From positions 62,001 through 126,000 of the forward strand of contig NZ_BMUY01000013.1 of the NCBI RefSeq assembly GCF_014650435.1: DNA of 64,000 nucleotides, in the 5' to 3' direction. The notes under the pieces were generated by a model that was not told where the DNA came from, searched no databases, and worked only from the letters and a program-made list of their open reading frames with translations. Made by a program: the position numbers and the translations under genes. Positions 11,047 through 19,080 of this stretch are shown piece after piece. Numbering within the stretch: the first letter of the stretch is position 1; the number at the start of each line of letters is the position of its first letter. The DNA is from Streptomyces tendae. Lineage in GTDB: Bacteria > Actinomycetota > Actinomycetes > Streptomycetales > Streptomycetaceae.

Positions 11047-11493
11047 ATGGGACGGGGAGGGACGCTCCGGCGGGGACGGGCACTGCGGCGGGGCCGTGCG
11101 GCGCTGGCGCTGATGACGGCGGTCGTGGTCGTCGGCTGCGGCAACTCCGGTGACGGAGCGGGCGGTTCCCCCGGGGCCGGACACGGCGCCTCGACGTCGG
11201 CCGCGTCGCCCGCGTCTCCCCGCCCCTTGTCCGGCGCGGAGTTGTGCGTGAGCGCCGTCGGGTACTGGGCGCGCGAGATGCTGGACGGCGGGGAGCCCTA
11301 CGGCGACTATCAGTCGATGGGGCTGTCCAACCGGCAGTACGACATCCTGCGCGAGGTCGTGGACGAGGCGCGGGCCGCGAAGCGGAAGCAAGGCGCCCGG
11401 GCCGCCGGGGAGTTGATCGACCGCCGGGTGCGGCAGGCGTGCGCCGACGGGTACCGCGACGGCGGTCCGAGCCGCGGCCCGTGGCAGTCATGA
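11047..11493 (+). CDS. Putative secreted lipoprotein
   Basis: The 148-residue protein begins with an Arg-rich n-region, then a hydrophobic core (AALALMTAVVVVG) and a lipobox ending in Cys (VVGC, Cys about residue 31), so it should be lipidated on the outer membrane face. A Gly/Ser/Ala linker follows, then a ~90-residue soluble domain with two Cys and charged helices (QYDILREVVDEARAAKRKQG). I do not recognise the domain. Its stop codon overlaps the ATG of the next gene (ATGA at 11490-11493), so the two are probably translationally coupled and act together. A start at the internal Met before VVVVGC would also leave a usable signal. Confidence 0.75.
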   Translation: MGRGGTLRRGRALRRGRAALALMTAVVVVGCGNSGDGAGGSPGAGHGASTSAASPASPRPLSGAELCVSAVGYWAREMLDGGEPYGDYQSMGLSNRQYDILREVVDEARAAKRKQGARAAGELIDRRVRQACADGYRDGGPSRGPWQS

Positions 11494-12083
11494 CCGGCAT
11501 CGGACCGGTCGAGCCGGGCGAGGACACCCGGGTCCGGGACACGCCGCCCCGGCCGCGCGGACGCCTCGCCCTGCGCTACGACCGCCACCGCCGGACCGTC
11601 CTCGCCTCCGGCGCCGTCCTCGTCGTACTGGCGGGCGGCGGCTACCTGTACGCGAGCCGTTCCCAGCCGCAGCCGGCTCCCCCGCCGCCCTACCCGTCCC
11701 AGGCGGTCGACCTCGTCTACGTGGCCCCCGCGACCGGCTCACGGGGGGCCACGGCCGGCGCCTACAGCTTCACAGTGCTGCTGAGCGTGCGGTCGGGACC
11801 GCCCGTCACGGTGACGCGGCTGACCCAGCCCTACGACGGCCTGTCGGTGACCTCCTCGCCGGCGGCACCTTTCCAGACAAAATCGCATTCCGCCCGCAAG
11901 ATCATTGTCACCCTGCGGGTGACGGAATGTGAAAAAGCGCCCCGGAATCCCGGACTCCCTTTCCTGGATGTAACACTGCGTAATGCGCGCGCAATAGAAG
12001 CCCACAGTTTCATCCTGGGGGCGCGCTATGCACAGGACCTCTCCCGGGCCCTCGAGGTCGCCTGCGGCAACGATTCGCGGTAA
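11490..12083 (+). CDS. Single-pass membrane-anchored protein of unknown function
   Basis: The 197-residue protein starts in the ATGA overlap with the lipoprotein gene; an in-frame GTG at 11481 is possible. About 35 cytoplasmic residues precede one membrane helix (VLASGAVLVVLAGGGYLYAS), then a Pro-rich linker and an extracytoplasmic domain of ~130 residues with a beta-rich pattern (YSFTVLLSVRSGPPVTVTRL). Two Cys near the C-terminus could form a disulfide. The last 200 nt (11870-12083) use more A/T at third positions than neighbouring genes. I recognise no domain. Pairing with the upstream lipoprotein suggests a shared envelope role, which is inference. Confidence 0.7.
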   Translation: MTGIGPVEPGEDTRVRDTPPRPRGRLALRYDRHRRTVLASGAVLVVLAGGGYLYASRSQPQPAPPPPYPSQAVDLVYVAPATGSRGATAGAYSFTVLLSVRSGPPVTVTRLTQPYDGLSVTSSPAAPFQTKSHSARKIIVTLRVTECEKAPRNPGLPFLDVTLRNARAIEAHSFILGARYAQDLSRALEVACGNDSR

Positions 12084-12370
12084 TCACCAAAACGCCCCAG
12101 ACGCCTGAACCCGAGGCGTTCGTCCTGCGGGTTCTCACCATGCGGACAGGGCGAATCGGCCTGAATTCAGCCCTTCTTCCCACCGAGTACCGCTCTGCAA
12201 TACCCGGTGTCATAACAAGAGAGTCACAGCCTCAGTCAGACCCTCCTCCACCTTCCCCACACACGCTTAGAGTCACGGCCAGTCACCGCGCCGTCGGATT
12301 GTCATTTCGGCCCCGCGCTCGACTCGACCGCCTCCACGGGGAAGCGGCCGTGCCAGGGAAAGGACTGATC
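12084..12370. promoter_or_regulatory. Leader/promoter region of the liv-type operon
   Basis: No coding signal is seen in these 287 nt. They are notably AT-richer than the surroundings (GTCATAACAAGAGAGTCACA near 12209) and must contain the operon promoter. Candidate elements such as CTTAGAGT near 12266 are too weak to assign. No riboswitch or known operator was recognised. Confidence 0.4.
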
Positions 12371-13606
12371 GTGCGTCAACGTTCGCTCATCGCCATCACC
12401 GCCGCTCTGGCGGCGGGAGCGCTCACCCTCACCGCCTGCGGCTCGCGCGACGACGACGGCGGATCCGACTCCGGCAACGGCGGCGGTGGCACCACCGTCG
12501 TCATCGGCGTCGACGCCCCGCTGACCGGCGACCTGTCCGCGCTCGGCCTCGGCATCAAGAACTCGGCGGACCTCGCGGCCAAGACGGCCAACAAGGAGAA
12601 GACCGTCGACGGCATCACCTTCAAGGTCGAGGCACTCGACGACCAGGGCCAGCCGTCCGTCGGCCAGCAGAACGCCAGTAGCTTCGTCGCCAACAAGGAC
12701 GTCCTCGGCGTCGTCGGCCCGCTGAACTCGTCGGTCGGCGAGTCCATGCAGAAGGTCTTCGACACCGCCAAGCTGGTCGAGGTCTCCCCGGCCAACACCG
12801 GCCCGTCCCTGACCCAGGGCCCGGACTGGCGGAACAAGAAGGTCCGCCAGTACAAGTCGTACTTCCGCACCGCGACCACGGACGCCATCCAGGGCCCGTT
12901 CGCCGCGCAGTACGTCTACAACGACGCCAAGAAGAAGAAGGTCTTCGTCATCGACGACAAGAAGACCTACGGCGCGGGCCTCGCCGCCACCTTCACCGAG
13001 GAGTTCAAGAAGCTCGGCGGCCAGGTGGTCGGCACCGAGCACATCAACCCGGACACCAAGGACTTCTCCTCGGTCGCCACCAAGGTGAAGAACTCCGGCG
13101 CCGACGTCGTCTACTACGGCGGTGAATACCCGCAGGCCGGCCCGCTGAGCAAGCAGATCAAGGAGGCCGGCGCCAAGATCCCGCTGGTCGGCGGCGACGG
13201 CATCAAGGACGACACCTTCATCAAGCTGGCCGGCCCCGCCAGCACCGGCGACCTCGCCACCTCAGTCGGCGCGCCCGTCGAGGAACTCCCGTCGGCCAAG
13301 AAGTTCGTGGCCGACTACAAGGCGGGCGGTTACAAGGAGGACTACGCGGCCTACGGCGGCTACTCCTACGACTCCGCCTGGGCGATCATCGAGGCCGTCA
13401 AGAAGGTCGTCGGGGACAACGACGGGAAGCTTCCCGACGACGCCCGCGCCAAGGTCACCGAGGCCATGCAGAACGTCTCCTTCGACGGTGTGACCGGCAA
13501 GGTCTCCTTCGACGAGTTCGGTGACGCGACCAACAAGCAGCTCACCGTCTACTCCGTCGAGAACGGGGCCTTCAACGACGTCAAGTCCGGTACCTACACC
13601 GGCTGA
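12371..13606 (+). CDS. Branched-chain amino acid ABC transporter, substrate-binding lipoprotein
   Basis: The 411-residue solute-binding protein belongs to the LivJ/LivK family (periplasmic binding fold I). GTG 12371 is preceded by AAAGGA and gives a short signal peptide with lipobox LTAC (Cys ~23), followed by an Asp/Gly/Ser-rich tether. Conserved segments are VVIGVDAPLTGDLSALGLGI at the mature N-terminus, VVGPLNSSVGESMQKVF, and VVYYGGEYPQAGPLSKQI. It captures Leu/Ile/Val or related amino acids outside the membrane and delivers them to LivHMGF encoded downstream. A strong hairpin separates it from livH, consistent with higher expression of the binding protein than of the permease. Confidence 0.93.
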   Translation: MRQRSLIAITAALAAGALTLTACGSRDDDGGSDSGNGGGGTTVVIGVDAPLTGDLSALGLGIKNSADLAAKTANKEKTVDGITFKVEALDDQGQPSVGQQNASSFVANKDVLGVVGPLNSSVGESMQKVFDTAKLVEVSPANTGPSLTQGPDWRNKKVRQYKSYFRTATTDAIQGPFAAQYVYNDAKKKKVFVIDDKKTYGAGLAATFTEEFKKLGGQVVGTEHINPDTKDFSSVATKVKNSGADVVYYGGEYPQAGPLSKQIKEAGAKIPLVGGDGIKDDTFIKLAGPASTGDLATSVGAPVEELPSAKKFVADYKAGGYKEDYAAYGGYSYDSAWAIIEAVKKVVGDNDGKLPDDARAKVTEAMQNVSFDGVTGKVSFDEFGDATNKQLTVYSVENGAFNDVKSGTYTG

Positions 13607-13629
13607 CCGACCGCACCACTGCCCACGAG

Positions 13630-13665
13630 CCGCGCGGGGCGCTGTTCCACTGGCGCCCCGCGCGG
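13630..13665 (+). terminator. Intraoperonic hairpin between the binding-protein gene and livH
   Basis: A perfect 13-bp GC stem (13630-13642 with 13653-13665) with a 10-nt loop lies 23 nt after the binding-protein stop and 55 nt before livH. It is probably a partial terminator or 3' stabiliser that favours the binding protein over the permease, an arrangement common in ABC importer operons. Confidence 0.65.
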
Positions 13666-13720
13666 ACTCGCATCCGGCCTCATCATCCGTCGAACGTCCG
13701 AATGTCTCGGAGGACATGCG

Positions 13721-14653
13721 GTGAACGAACTGCCGCAGCAGCTGGTCAACGGCCTGCTACTGGGATCCATGTACGGGCTCGTCGCCATCGGCTACACAAT
13801 GGTCTACGGCATCGTCCAGCTCATCAACTTCGCCCACGGCGAGATCTTCATGACCGGCGCCTTCGGCGCACTCACGGTCTACATGTACATCCTGCCCGAC
13901 GGCACCTCCATGCTGATCGCCCTGCCCCTGATGCTCATCGGCGCGGTGATCGTCTCCACCACCGTCGCCGTCGGGGCGGAACGGTTCGCCTACCGTCCCC
14001 TGCGCGGCGCACCCCGGCTCGCGCCGCTCATCACCGCGATCGGCCTCTCCCTCGCCCTGCAGCAGGCGGTGTGGGCCTGGTACCCGGACGCGAAGTCCGC
14101 GCGGCCCTTCCCGCAGATCGACGGCGGGCCCTTCCACATCGGCGACGTCACCATCCAGACCGGCGACATCTTCCTGCTGATCGCGGCACCGGTCAGCATG
14201 GCGCTGCTCGGCTACTTCGTGATGCGCACCCGCACCGGGCGCGGTATGCAGGCCACCGCCCAGGACCCGGACACCGCCAAGCTGATGGGCGTCAACACGG
14301 ACCGCATCATCGTGGTCGCCTTCGCGCTCGGCGCCGTCTTCGCCGCCGTCGGAGGCGTCGCCTACGGCCTCAAGTACGGCCAGATCGAGTTCAAGATGGG
14401 CTTCATCCTCGGTCTCAAGGCCTTCACCGCGGCGGTCCTCGGCGGCATCGGCAACATCTACGGCGCCATGATCGGCGGTGTCGTCCTCGGCGTCGCCGAG
14501 ACCCTGGCCACCGCCTACATCGCCGACATCCCCGGCCTGGACAAGTTCGGCAGCCAGTCCTGGGCGGACGTCTGGGCCTTCATCCTCCTCATCCTCGTGC
14601 TGTTGTTCAGGCCGCAGGGCCTGCTCGGCGAACGCGTTGCGGACAGGGCGTGA
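13721..14653 (+). CDS. livH: Branched-chain amino acid ABC transporter permease LivH
   Basis: The 310-residue inner-membrane permease has about eight hydrophobic helices. The start GTG 13721 follows CGGAGGACATGCG. The N-terminal segment QLVNGLLLGSMYGLVAIGYT and GIVQLINFAHGEIFMTGAF are hallmarks of LivH (BPD_transp_2 family). LKAFTAAVLGGIGNIYGAMI near the C-terminus is the region that contacts the ATPase. It pairs with LivM to form the translocation pore for branched-chain amino acids. It is followed after 5 nt by livM, so the genes are co-translated or coupled. Confidence 0.93.
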   Translation: MNELPQQLVNGLLLGSMYGLVAIGYTMVYGIVQLINFAHGEIFMTGAFGALTVYMYILPDGTSMLIALPLMLIGAVIVSTTVAVGAERFAYRPLRGAPRLAPLITAIGLSLALQQAVWAWYPDAKSARPFPQIDGGPFHIGDVTIQTGDIFLLIAAPVSMALLGYFVMRTRTGRGMQATAQDPDTAKLMGVNTDRIIVVAFALGAVFAAVGGVAYGLKYGQIEFKMGFILGLKAFTAAVLGGIGNIYGAMIGGVVLGVAETLATAYIADIPGLDKFGSQSWADVWAFILLILVLLFRPQGLLGERVADRA

Positions 14654-14658
14654 CACCG

Positions 14659-16485
14659 ATGACCACACAGACCACCGCGCCGAAGAACACCGGCGCCCCC
14701 GCCCCGGACGACGCCTCCGGCCTCATCGGCATACCCGCGAACCTCGGCCGTGCCCTCGCCACCGGCGGCGGTGTCCTCACCGTCGTCTCCACCTTCCTCG
14801 CCTGGACCTGGACCGCCGAGTTCCCCGGCGACCTCACCGTCTACGGCTACCCGGGCGGCCTGCAGGTCCTGGTGCTGATCGCCGGCGCCCTCACCGCCCT
14901 CTTCGGCCTCGCGTCGTACGGCGTCAAGGGGCTCGGCTGGCTCGTGCCGGCCGGTGCGGACGCGGCGCTCAAGTTCGCCGCGCTCGCCGCCTTCGCCACC
15001 ACCTGGTACACGGTCGTCGCGATCAGCACCAAGCTCGGCGGCGTCGTCAACCTCGAACCCGGCGGTTACATCGCCGCGGCCGTCACGCTCATCGCCTTCC
15101 TGGGCGCCCTCGCGCTGCCCTTCGAGCGGCCCGAGCCGGACCCGTTCGACCCCGACGACACCGGCTGGGACCGGTTCAAGCACTCCAGCTCGCAGAACTG
15201 GCAGACGGTCCGGGCGGCCTTCGCCTCCAAGGACCCCAAGCCCGCGCGCGCGCTGCCGTCCTACGTCGAGATCCTCGTCATCGTGGCGATCCTCGCCGTG
15301 GCCCTGCTGGTCTTCACCTACGGCATCGGCACCGAGTACGACGAGCTGTTCATCGGTTTCCTGATCGTCGCCGGCTTCGGGTTCTCCGCCTTCCACCGGT
15401 CCGGGCTGATCAGCCACGCCACCGAGATCACCGCACGGCACCAGAACATCACCGTCTGCGGCGCCTTCATCGCGGCCGCCTGCTTCCCCTTCACGCAGTC
15501 CGACGACCAGTACGCCACCCTCGGCGTCTACATCCTGATCTTCGCCACGGTCGCGCTCGGCCTGAACATCGTCGTCGGCCTCGCCGGCCTGCTCGACCTC
15601 GGCTACGTGGCCTTCCTCGGCGTCGGCGCCTACGCCGCGTCCATGGTCTCCGGCTCCCCCAGCTCGCCCTTCGACCTGCACCTGCCGTTCTGGGCCGCGG
15701 TCCTGGTCGGCGCGGCCGCCTCCCTGGTGTTCGGCGTCCTGATCGGCGCGCCCACGCTGCGGCTGCGCGGCGACTACCTCGCCATCGTGACGCTCGGCTT
15801 CGGTGAGATCTTCCGGATCACCGCCAACAACCTGGACGGCACCTCGGGCCCGGACGTCACCAACGGCTCCAACGGCATCTCGTCCATCCCCGACCTCAAG
15901 ATCCTCGGCTTCGACCTCGGGGTCGCGCACGACATCGGCGGCTTCACCCTCGGCCGGTTCGCCAACTACTTCCTGCTGATGCTCATCATCACGGCCGTCG
16001 TCGTCCTGGTCTTCCGGCGCAGCGGCGACTCCCGCATCGGCCGCGCCTGGGTCGCCATCCGCGAGGACGAGACCGCCGCGCTCGCCATGGGTATCAACGG
16101 CTTCCGGGTCAAGCTCATCGCGTTCGCCGTCGGCGCCTCGCTGGCCGGACTCGCCGGCACCGTCCAGGCGCACGTCACCTACACCGTCACCCCCGAGCAG
16201 TACCTCTTCGCCGGCACCACGCCGCCCAACTCGGCCTTCCTGCTCGCCGCGGTCGTGCTCGGCGGCATGGGCACCATCGCCGGTCCGCTCATCGGCGCGG
16301 CGCTGCTGTTCCTGATTCCCAACAAGCTCCAGTTCCTGGACGACTACCAGCTCCTCGCCTTCGGACTCGCGCTCGTCCTGCTGATGCGCTTCCGCCCGGA
16401 GGGCCTCATCGCCAACCGCCGCCGCAAGCTGGAGTTCCACGAAGAGGCCGAAGCGCCCACCGTCCTGAGCAAGACAGGGGCCTGA
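14659..16485 (+). CDS. livM: Branched-chain amino acid ABC transporter permease LivM with long N-terminal extension
   Basis: The C-terminal ~310 residues are the LivM permease (e.g. LNIVVGLAGLLDLGYVAFLG, GAPTLRLRGDYLAIVTLGFG and MGTIAGPLIGAALLFLIPNK). The 608-residue protein is much longer than a minimal LivM. Residues 1-30 are hydrophilic, about 30-155 hold extra hydrophobic helices, and a charged linker near 165-200 (PDPFDPDDTGWDRFK) precedes the helices leading into the core. E. coli LivM also has an N-terminal extension, but a shorter one. ATG 14659 is used; GTG 14650, overlapping the livH stop as GTGA, would add 3 residues and cannot be excluded. It is the inner-membrane partner of LivH. 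Confidence 0.9.
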   Translation: MTTQTTAPKNTGAPAPDDASGLIGIPANLGRALATGGGVLTVVSTFLAWTWTAEFPGDLTVYGYPGGLQVLVLIAGALTALFGLASYGVKGLGWLVPAGADAALKFAALAAFATTWYTVVAISTKLGGVVNLEPGGYIAAAVTLIAFLGALALPFERPEPDPFDPDDTGWDRFKHSSSQNWQTVRAAFASKDPKPARALPSYVEILVIVAILAVALLVFTYGIGTEYDELFIGFLIVAGFGFSAFHRSGLISHATEITARHQNITVCGAFIAAACFPFTQSDDQYATLGVYILIFATVALGLNIVVGLAGLLDLGYVAFLGVGAYAASMVSGSPSSPFDLHLPFWAAVLVGAAASLVFGVLIGAPTLRLRGDYLAIVTLGFGEIFRITANNLDGTSGPDVTNGSNGISSIPDLKILGFDLGVAHDIGGFTLGRFANYFLLMLIITAVVVLVFRRSGDSRIGRAWVAIREDETAALAMGINGFRVKLIAFAVGASLAGLAGTVQAHVTYTVTPEQYLFAGTTPPNSAFLLAAVVLGGMGTIAGPLIGAALLFLIPNKLQFLDDYQLLAFGLALVLLMRFRPEGLIANRRRKLEFHEEAEAPTVLSKTGA

Positions 16486-16490
16486 CCATC

Positions 16491-17414
16491 ATGACCACCG
16501 ACACCACCACCAAGGACACCGCACCGGGCGCCCCGGCCCCCGGCACCACCATCCTCGACGCGCGCGGTGTCACGATGCGCTTCGGCGGACTGACCGCCGT
16601 GAACGGCGTCGACCTCACCGTGAACAGCGGCGAGATCGTCGGCCTGATCGGCCCCAACGGCGCCGGGAAGACGACCTTCTTCAACTGCCTGACCGGTCTC
16701 TACGTCCCGACCGAGGGCGAGGTCCGCTACAAGGGCCAGGTCCTGCCGGCCAAGTCCTTCAAGGTGACCGCGGCCGGCATCGCCCGTACCTTCCAGAACA
16801 TCCGGCTGTTCGGCAACATGACGGTCCTGGAGAACGTCCTCGTCGGCCGGCACACCCGGACCAAGGAGGGCTTCTGGTCGGCCGTGCTGCGCGGCCCCGG
16901 CTTCCACCGCGCGGAGAAGGCGTCCCGCGAACGCGCCACGGAACTCCTGGAGTTCGTGGGTCTCGCACCCAAGGCGGACCACCTGGCGCGCAACCTGCCC
17001 TACGGCGAGCAGCGCAAGCTGGAGATCGCCCGCGCGCTGGCCAGCGAGCCGGGGCTGCTGCTCCTGGACGAGCCGACGGCCGGCATGAACCCGCAGGAGA
17101 CGCGGGCCACCGAGGAACTGGTCTTCGCCATCCGCGACAAGGGCATCGCCGTCCTCGTCATCGAGCACGACATGCGGTTCATCTTCAACCTCTGCGACCG
17201 CGTCGCCGTGCTGGTGCAGGGCGAGAAGCTCGTCGAGGGCGACAGCGCCACGGTGCAGGGCGACGAACGCGTGGTCGCCGCCTATCTCGGCGAGCCCCTC
17301 GCCGACGACCCCGGCGCCGCGGAAGCGGCCGAAGTGGAAGCCGCCGAAGCCGCGCAGGCCGCCCAGGCCGACACCACCACGGACACCGCGGCCGGCAAGG
17401 AGAACGACCGATGA
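16491..17414 (+). CDS. livG: Branched-chain amino acid ABC transporter ATPase LivG
   Basis: The 307-residue cytosolic ATPase has Walker A GPNGAGKTT (about residue 54), the Q-loop region FQNIRLFGN, the LivG-type signature YGEQRKLEIARAL in place of canonical LSGGQ, Walker B LLLLDEPTAGMNP and H-loop VIEHDM. These details are typical of LivG. The last ~35 residues are an Ala/Glu/Asp-rich tail beyond the usual ~255-residue length, probably disordered. ATG 16491 is 5 nt after the livM stop. Its own stop overlaps livF in an ATGA. It energises LivHM together with LivF. Confidence 0.94.
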   Translation: MTTDTTTKDTAPGAPAPGTTILDARGVTMRFGGLTAVNGVDLTVNSGEIVGLIGPNGAGKTTFFNCLTGLYVPTEGEVRYKGQVLPAKSFKVTAAGIARTFQNIRLFGNMTVLENVLVGRHTRTKEGFWSAVLRGPGFHRAEKASRERATELLEFVGLAPKADHLARNLPYGEQRKLEIARALASEPGLLLLDEPTAGMNPQETRATEELVFAIRDKGIAVLVIEHDMRFIFNLCDRVAVLVQGEKLVEGDSATVQGDERVVAAYLGEPLADDPGAAEAAEVEAAEAAQAAQADTTTDTAAGKENDR

Positions 17415-18127
17415 CCGCACTGCTCGAGGTCGAGGACCTCCGCGTCGCCTACGGCAAGATCGAGGCCGTCAAGGGCATCTCCTTCAAGGTCGACGCGGGC
17501 GAGGTGGTCACCCTCATCGGCACCAACGGCGCCGGCAAGACCACGACGCTGCGCACCCTGTCGGGGCTGCTGAAGCCGGTCGGCGGCCAGATCAAATTCG
17601 GCGGCAAGTCGCTCAAGAAGGTGCCCGCGCACCAGATCGTCTCGCTGGGGCTCGCCCACTCGCCCGAGGGGCGGCACATCTTCCCGCGCATGACGATCGA
17701 GGACAATCTGCGCCTCGGCGCCTTCCTGCGCAGCGACCGGCCGGGCATCGAGAAGGACATCCAGCGCGCCTACGATCTCTTCCCGATCCTCGGTGAACGC
17801 CGCAAGCAGGCCGCGGGCACCCTGTCCGGCGGAGAGCAGCAGATGCTCGCCATGGGCCGCGCCCTGATGTCCCAGCCCAAGCTGCTGATGCTCGACGAGC
17901 CCTCCATGGGCCTCTCGCCGATCATGATGCAAAAGATCATGGCGACGATCGCCGAGCTGAAGTCCCAGGGCACCACCATCCTGCTCGTCGAGCAGAACGC
18001 CCAGGCCGCCCTGTCCCTGGCCGACCACGGCCACGTCATGGAGGTCGGCAACATCGTCCTGTCCGGCAGCGGCCAGGACCTGCTCCACGACGAGTCGGTC
18101 CGCAAGGCCTACCTGGGCGAGGACTGA
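17411..18127 (+). CDS. livF: Branched-chain amino acid ABC transporter ATPase LivF
   Basis: The 238-residue ATPase has Walker A GTNGAGKTTT, signature LSGGEQQMLAMGRALM, Walker B LLMLDEPSMGLSP, and the LivF-typical GLAHSPEGRHIFPRMTIEDN segment. It forms the heterodimeric nucleotide-binding unit with LivG. It starts inside the last codons of livG (ATGA overlap), so translation is coupled. It is the last gene of the operon and is followed by a strong terminator at 18150-18182. Confidence 0.95.
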   Translation: MTALLEVEDLRVAYGKIEAVKGISFKVDAGEVVTLIGTNGAGKTTTLRTLSGLLKPVGGQIKFGGKSLKKVPAHQIVSLGLAHSPEGRHIFPRMTIEDNLRLGAFLRSDRPGIEKDIQRAYDLFPILGERRKQAAGTLSGGEQQMLAMGRALMSQPKLLMLDEPSMGLSPIMMQKIMATIAELKSQGTTILLVEQNAQAALSLADHGHVMEVGNIVLSGSGQDLLHDESVRKAYLGED

Positions 18128-18149
18128 CGACCCCGCGCCCGTACGGCTG

Positions 18150-18182
18150 AGGCCCGCGCCCCCACACCGGGGACGCGGGCCT
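18150..18182. terminator. Bidirectional terminator between livF and the ANTAR regulator
   Basis: A hairpin has outer 9-bp arms (18150-18158 with 18174-18182), one mismatch and an inner CCCC/GGGG stem around a 5-nt loop. It sits between two convergent genes, livF (plus) and the regulator (minus). Confidence 0.75.
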
Positions 18183-18200
18183 CACTCGTACGTCGGGGAC

Positions 18201-18857
18201 TCAGCCCTTGGACGCCTTCTTCTCCTCGGCGTCCTGGATGACCGCCTCGGCCACCTGCTGCATCGACATCCGCCGGTCCATGGAGGTCTTCTGGATCCAG
18301 CGGAAGGCGGCCGGCTCGGTCAGGCCGTACTCCGTCTGGAGGACCGACTTGGCGCGGTCCACCAGCTTGCGGGTCTCGAGCCGGAGGCTGAGGTCGGCGA
18401 CCTCCTTCTCCAGCGCCTTCAACTCGGTGAACCGCGAGACGGCCATCTCGATCGCCGGCACGACGTCGCTCTTGCTGAACGGCTTCACGAGGTACGCCAT
18501 GGCCCCGGCGTCGCGGGCCCGCTCCACCAGGTCGCGCTGCGAGAAGGCGGTCAGCATCAGCACCGGCGCGATGGACTCCTCGGCGATCTTCTCGGCCGCG
18601 GAGATGCCGTCGAGCTTGGGCATCTTGACGTCGAGGATCACCAGGTCCGGCCGGTGCTCGCGGGCCAGCTCCACGGCCTGCTCGCCGTCACCGGCCTCAC
18701 CGACGACGGAGTACCCCTCCTCCTCCAGCATCTCTTTGAGGTCCAGCCGGATGAGCGCCTCGTCCTCGGCGATGACGACGCGGGTCGTCAGCGGAGGAAC
18801 GTGCGACTGGTCGTCGTCGGGCACGTCTACGGGCTGGGGCGACTCGGGGGCGGTCAC
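18201..18857 (-). CDS. ANTAR-domain response regulator (PdtaR-like)
   Basis: The 218-residue protein starts at GTG 18857 with GAGGAG upstream. After a ~25-residue Pro/Asp-rich leader comes a receiver domain (about 26-145) with acidic pocket AEDEAL, phosphoacceptor Asp in VILDVKMPKLDG, and conserved Thr and Lys (LTAF, LVKPFSK). A coiled linker and an ANTAR RNA-binding domain (about 150-210; KLVDRAKSVLQTEYGLTEPA) follow. ANTAR proteins bind paired hexaloop RNA hairpins to prevent termination. The homologue in M. tuberculosis is PdtaR, phosphorylated by PdtaS. No cognate kinase is adjacent, which is usual for this family in actinobacteria. RNA targets are not visible in the window. Confidence 0.92.
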   Translation of the reverse strand: MTAPESPQPVDVPDDDQSHVPPLTTRVVIAEDEALIRLDLKEMLEEEGYSVVGEAGDGEQAVELAREHRPDLVILDVKMPKLDGISAAEKIAEESIAPVLMLTAFSQRDLVERARDAGAMAYLVKPFSKSDVVPAIEMAVSRFTELKALEKEVADLSLRLETRKLVDRAKSVLQTEYGLTEPAAFRWIQKTSMDRRMSMQQVAEAVIQDAEEKKASKG

Positions 18858-18958
18858 GTGGGCTCCTCGTTCGGGGCAGGGGTACTGCTGACAAGAGCCT
18901 ACCTAGCTCCTGTATGTTTGAGTCACCGAGGGGCTACACTGACCTTCGGTTCGAAGAG

Positions 18959-19032
18959 GCTCCGGTAGTCCAATCGGCAGAGACGATGCCCTCAAAAGGC
19001 ATTCAGTGTGGGTTCGAGTCCCACCCGGGGCA
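18959..19032 (+). tRNA. tRNA with anticodon CAA (tRNA-Leu by anticodon; class I shape)
   Basis: A 74-nt cloverleaf can be drawn by hand. The acceptor stem is 18959-18965 with 19025-19031 (one U3-G70 wobble). The D arm has GG at 18976-18977. The anticodon stem is 18986-18990 with 18998-19002, around loop CTCAAAA with anticodon CAA at 18993-18995. The variable region is only 5 nt (19003-19007), and the T arm is GTGGG-TTCGAGT-CCCAC, then discriminator A at 19032. CCA is not encoded. Anticodon CAA reads the UUG leucine codon, but tRNA-Leu normally has a long variable arm, which is absent here. The cloverleaf is well supported; the amino acid it carries is less certain. Confidence 0.88.
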
Positions 19033-19080
19033 CTTTACCTTCATTTCGAAGGCACCCTCGCGTCGCTGCGGGACACCCGT

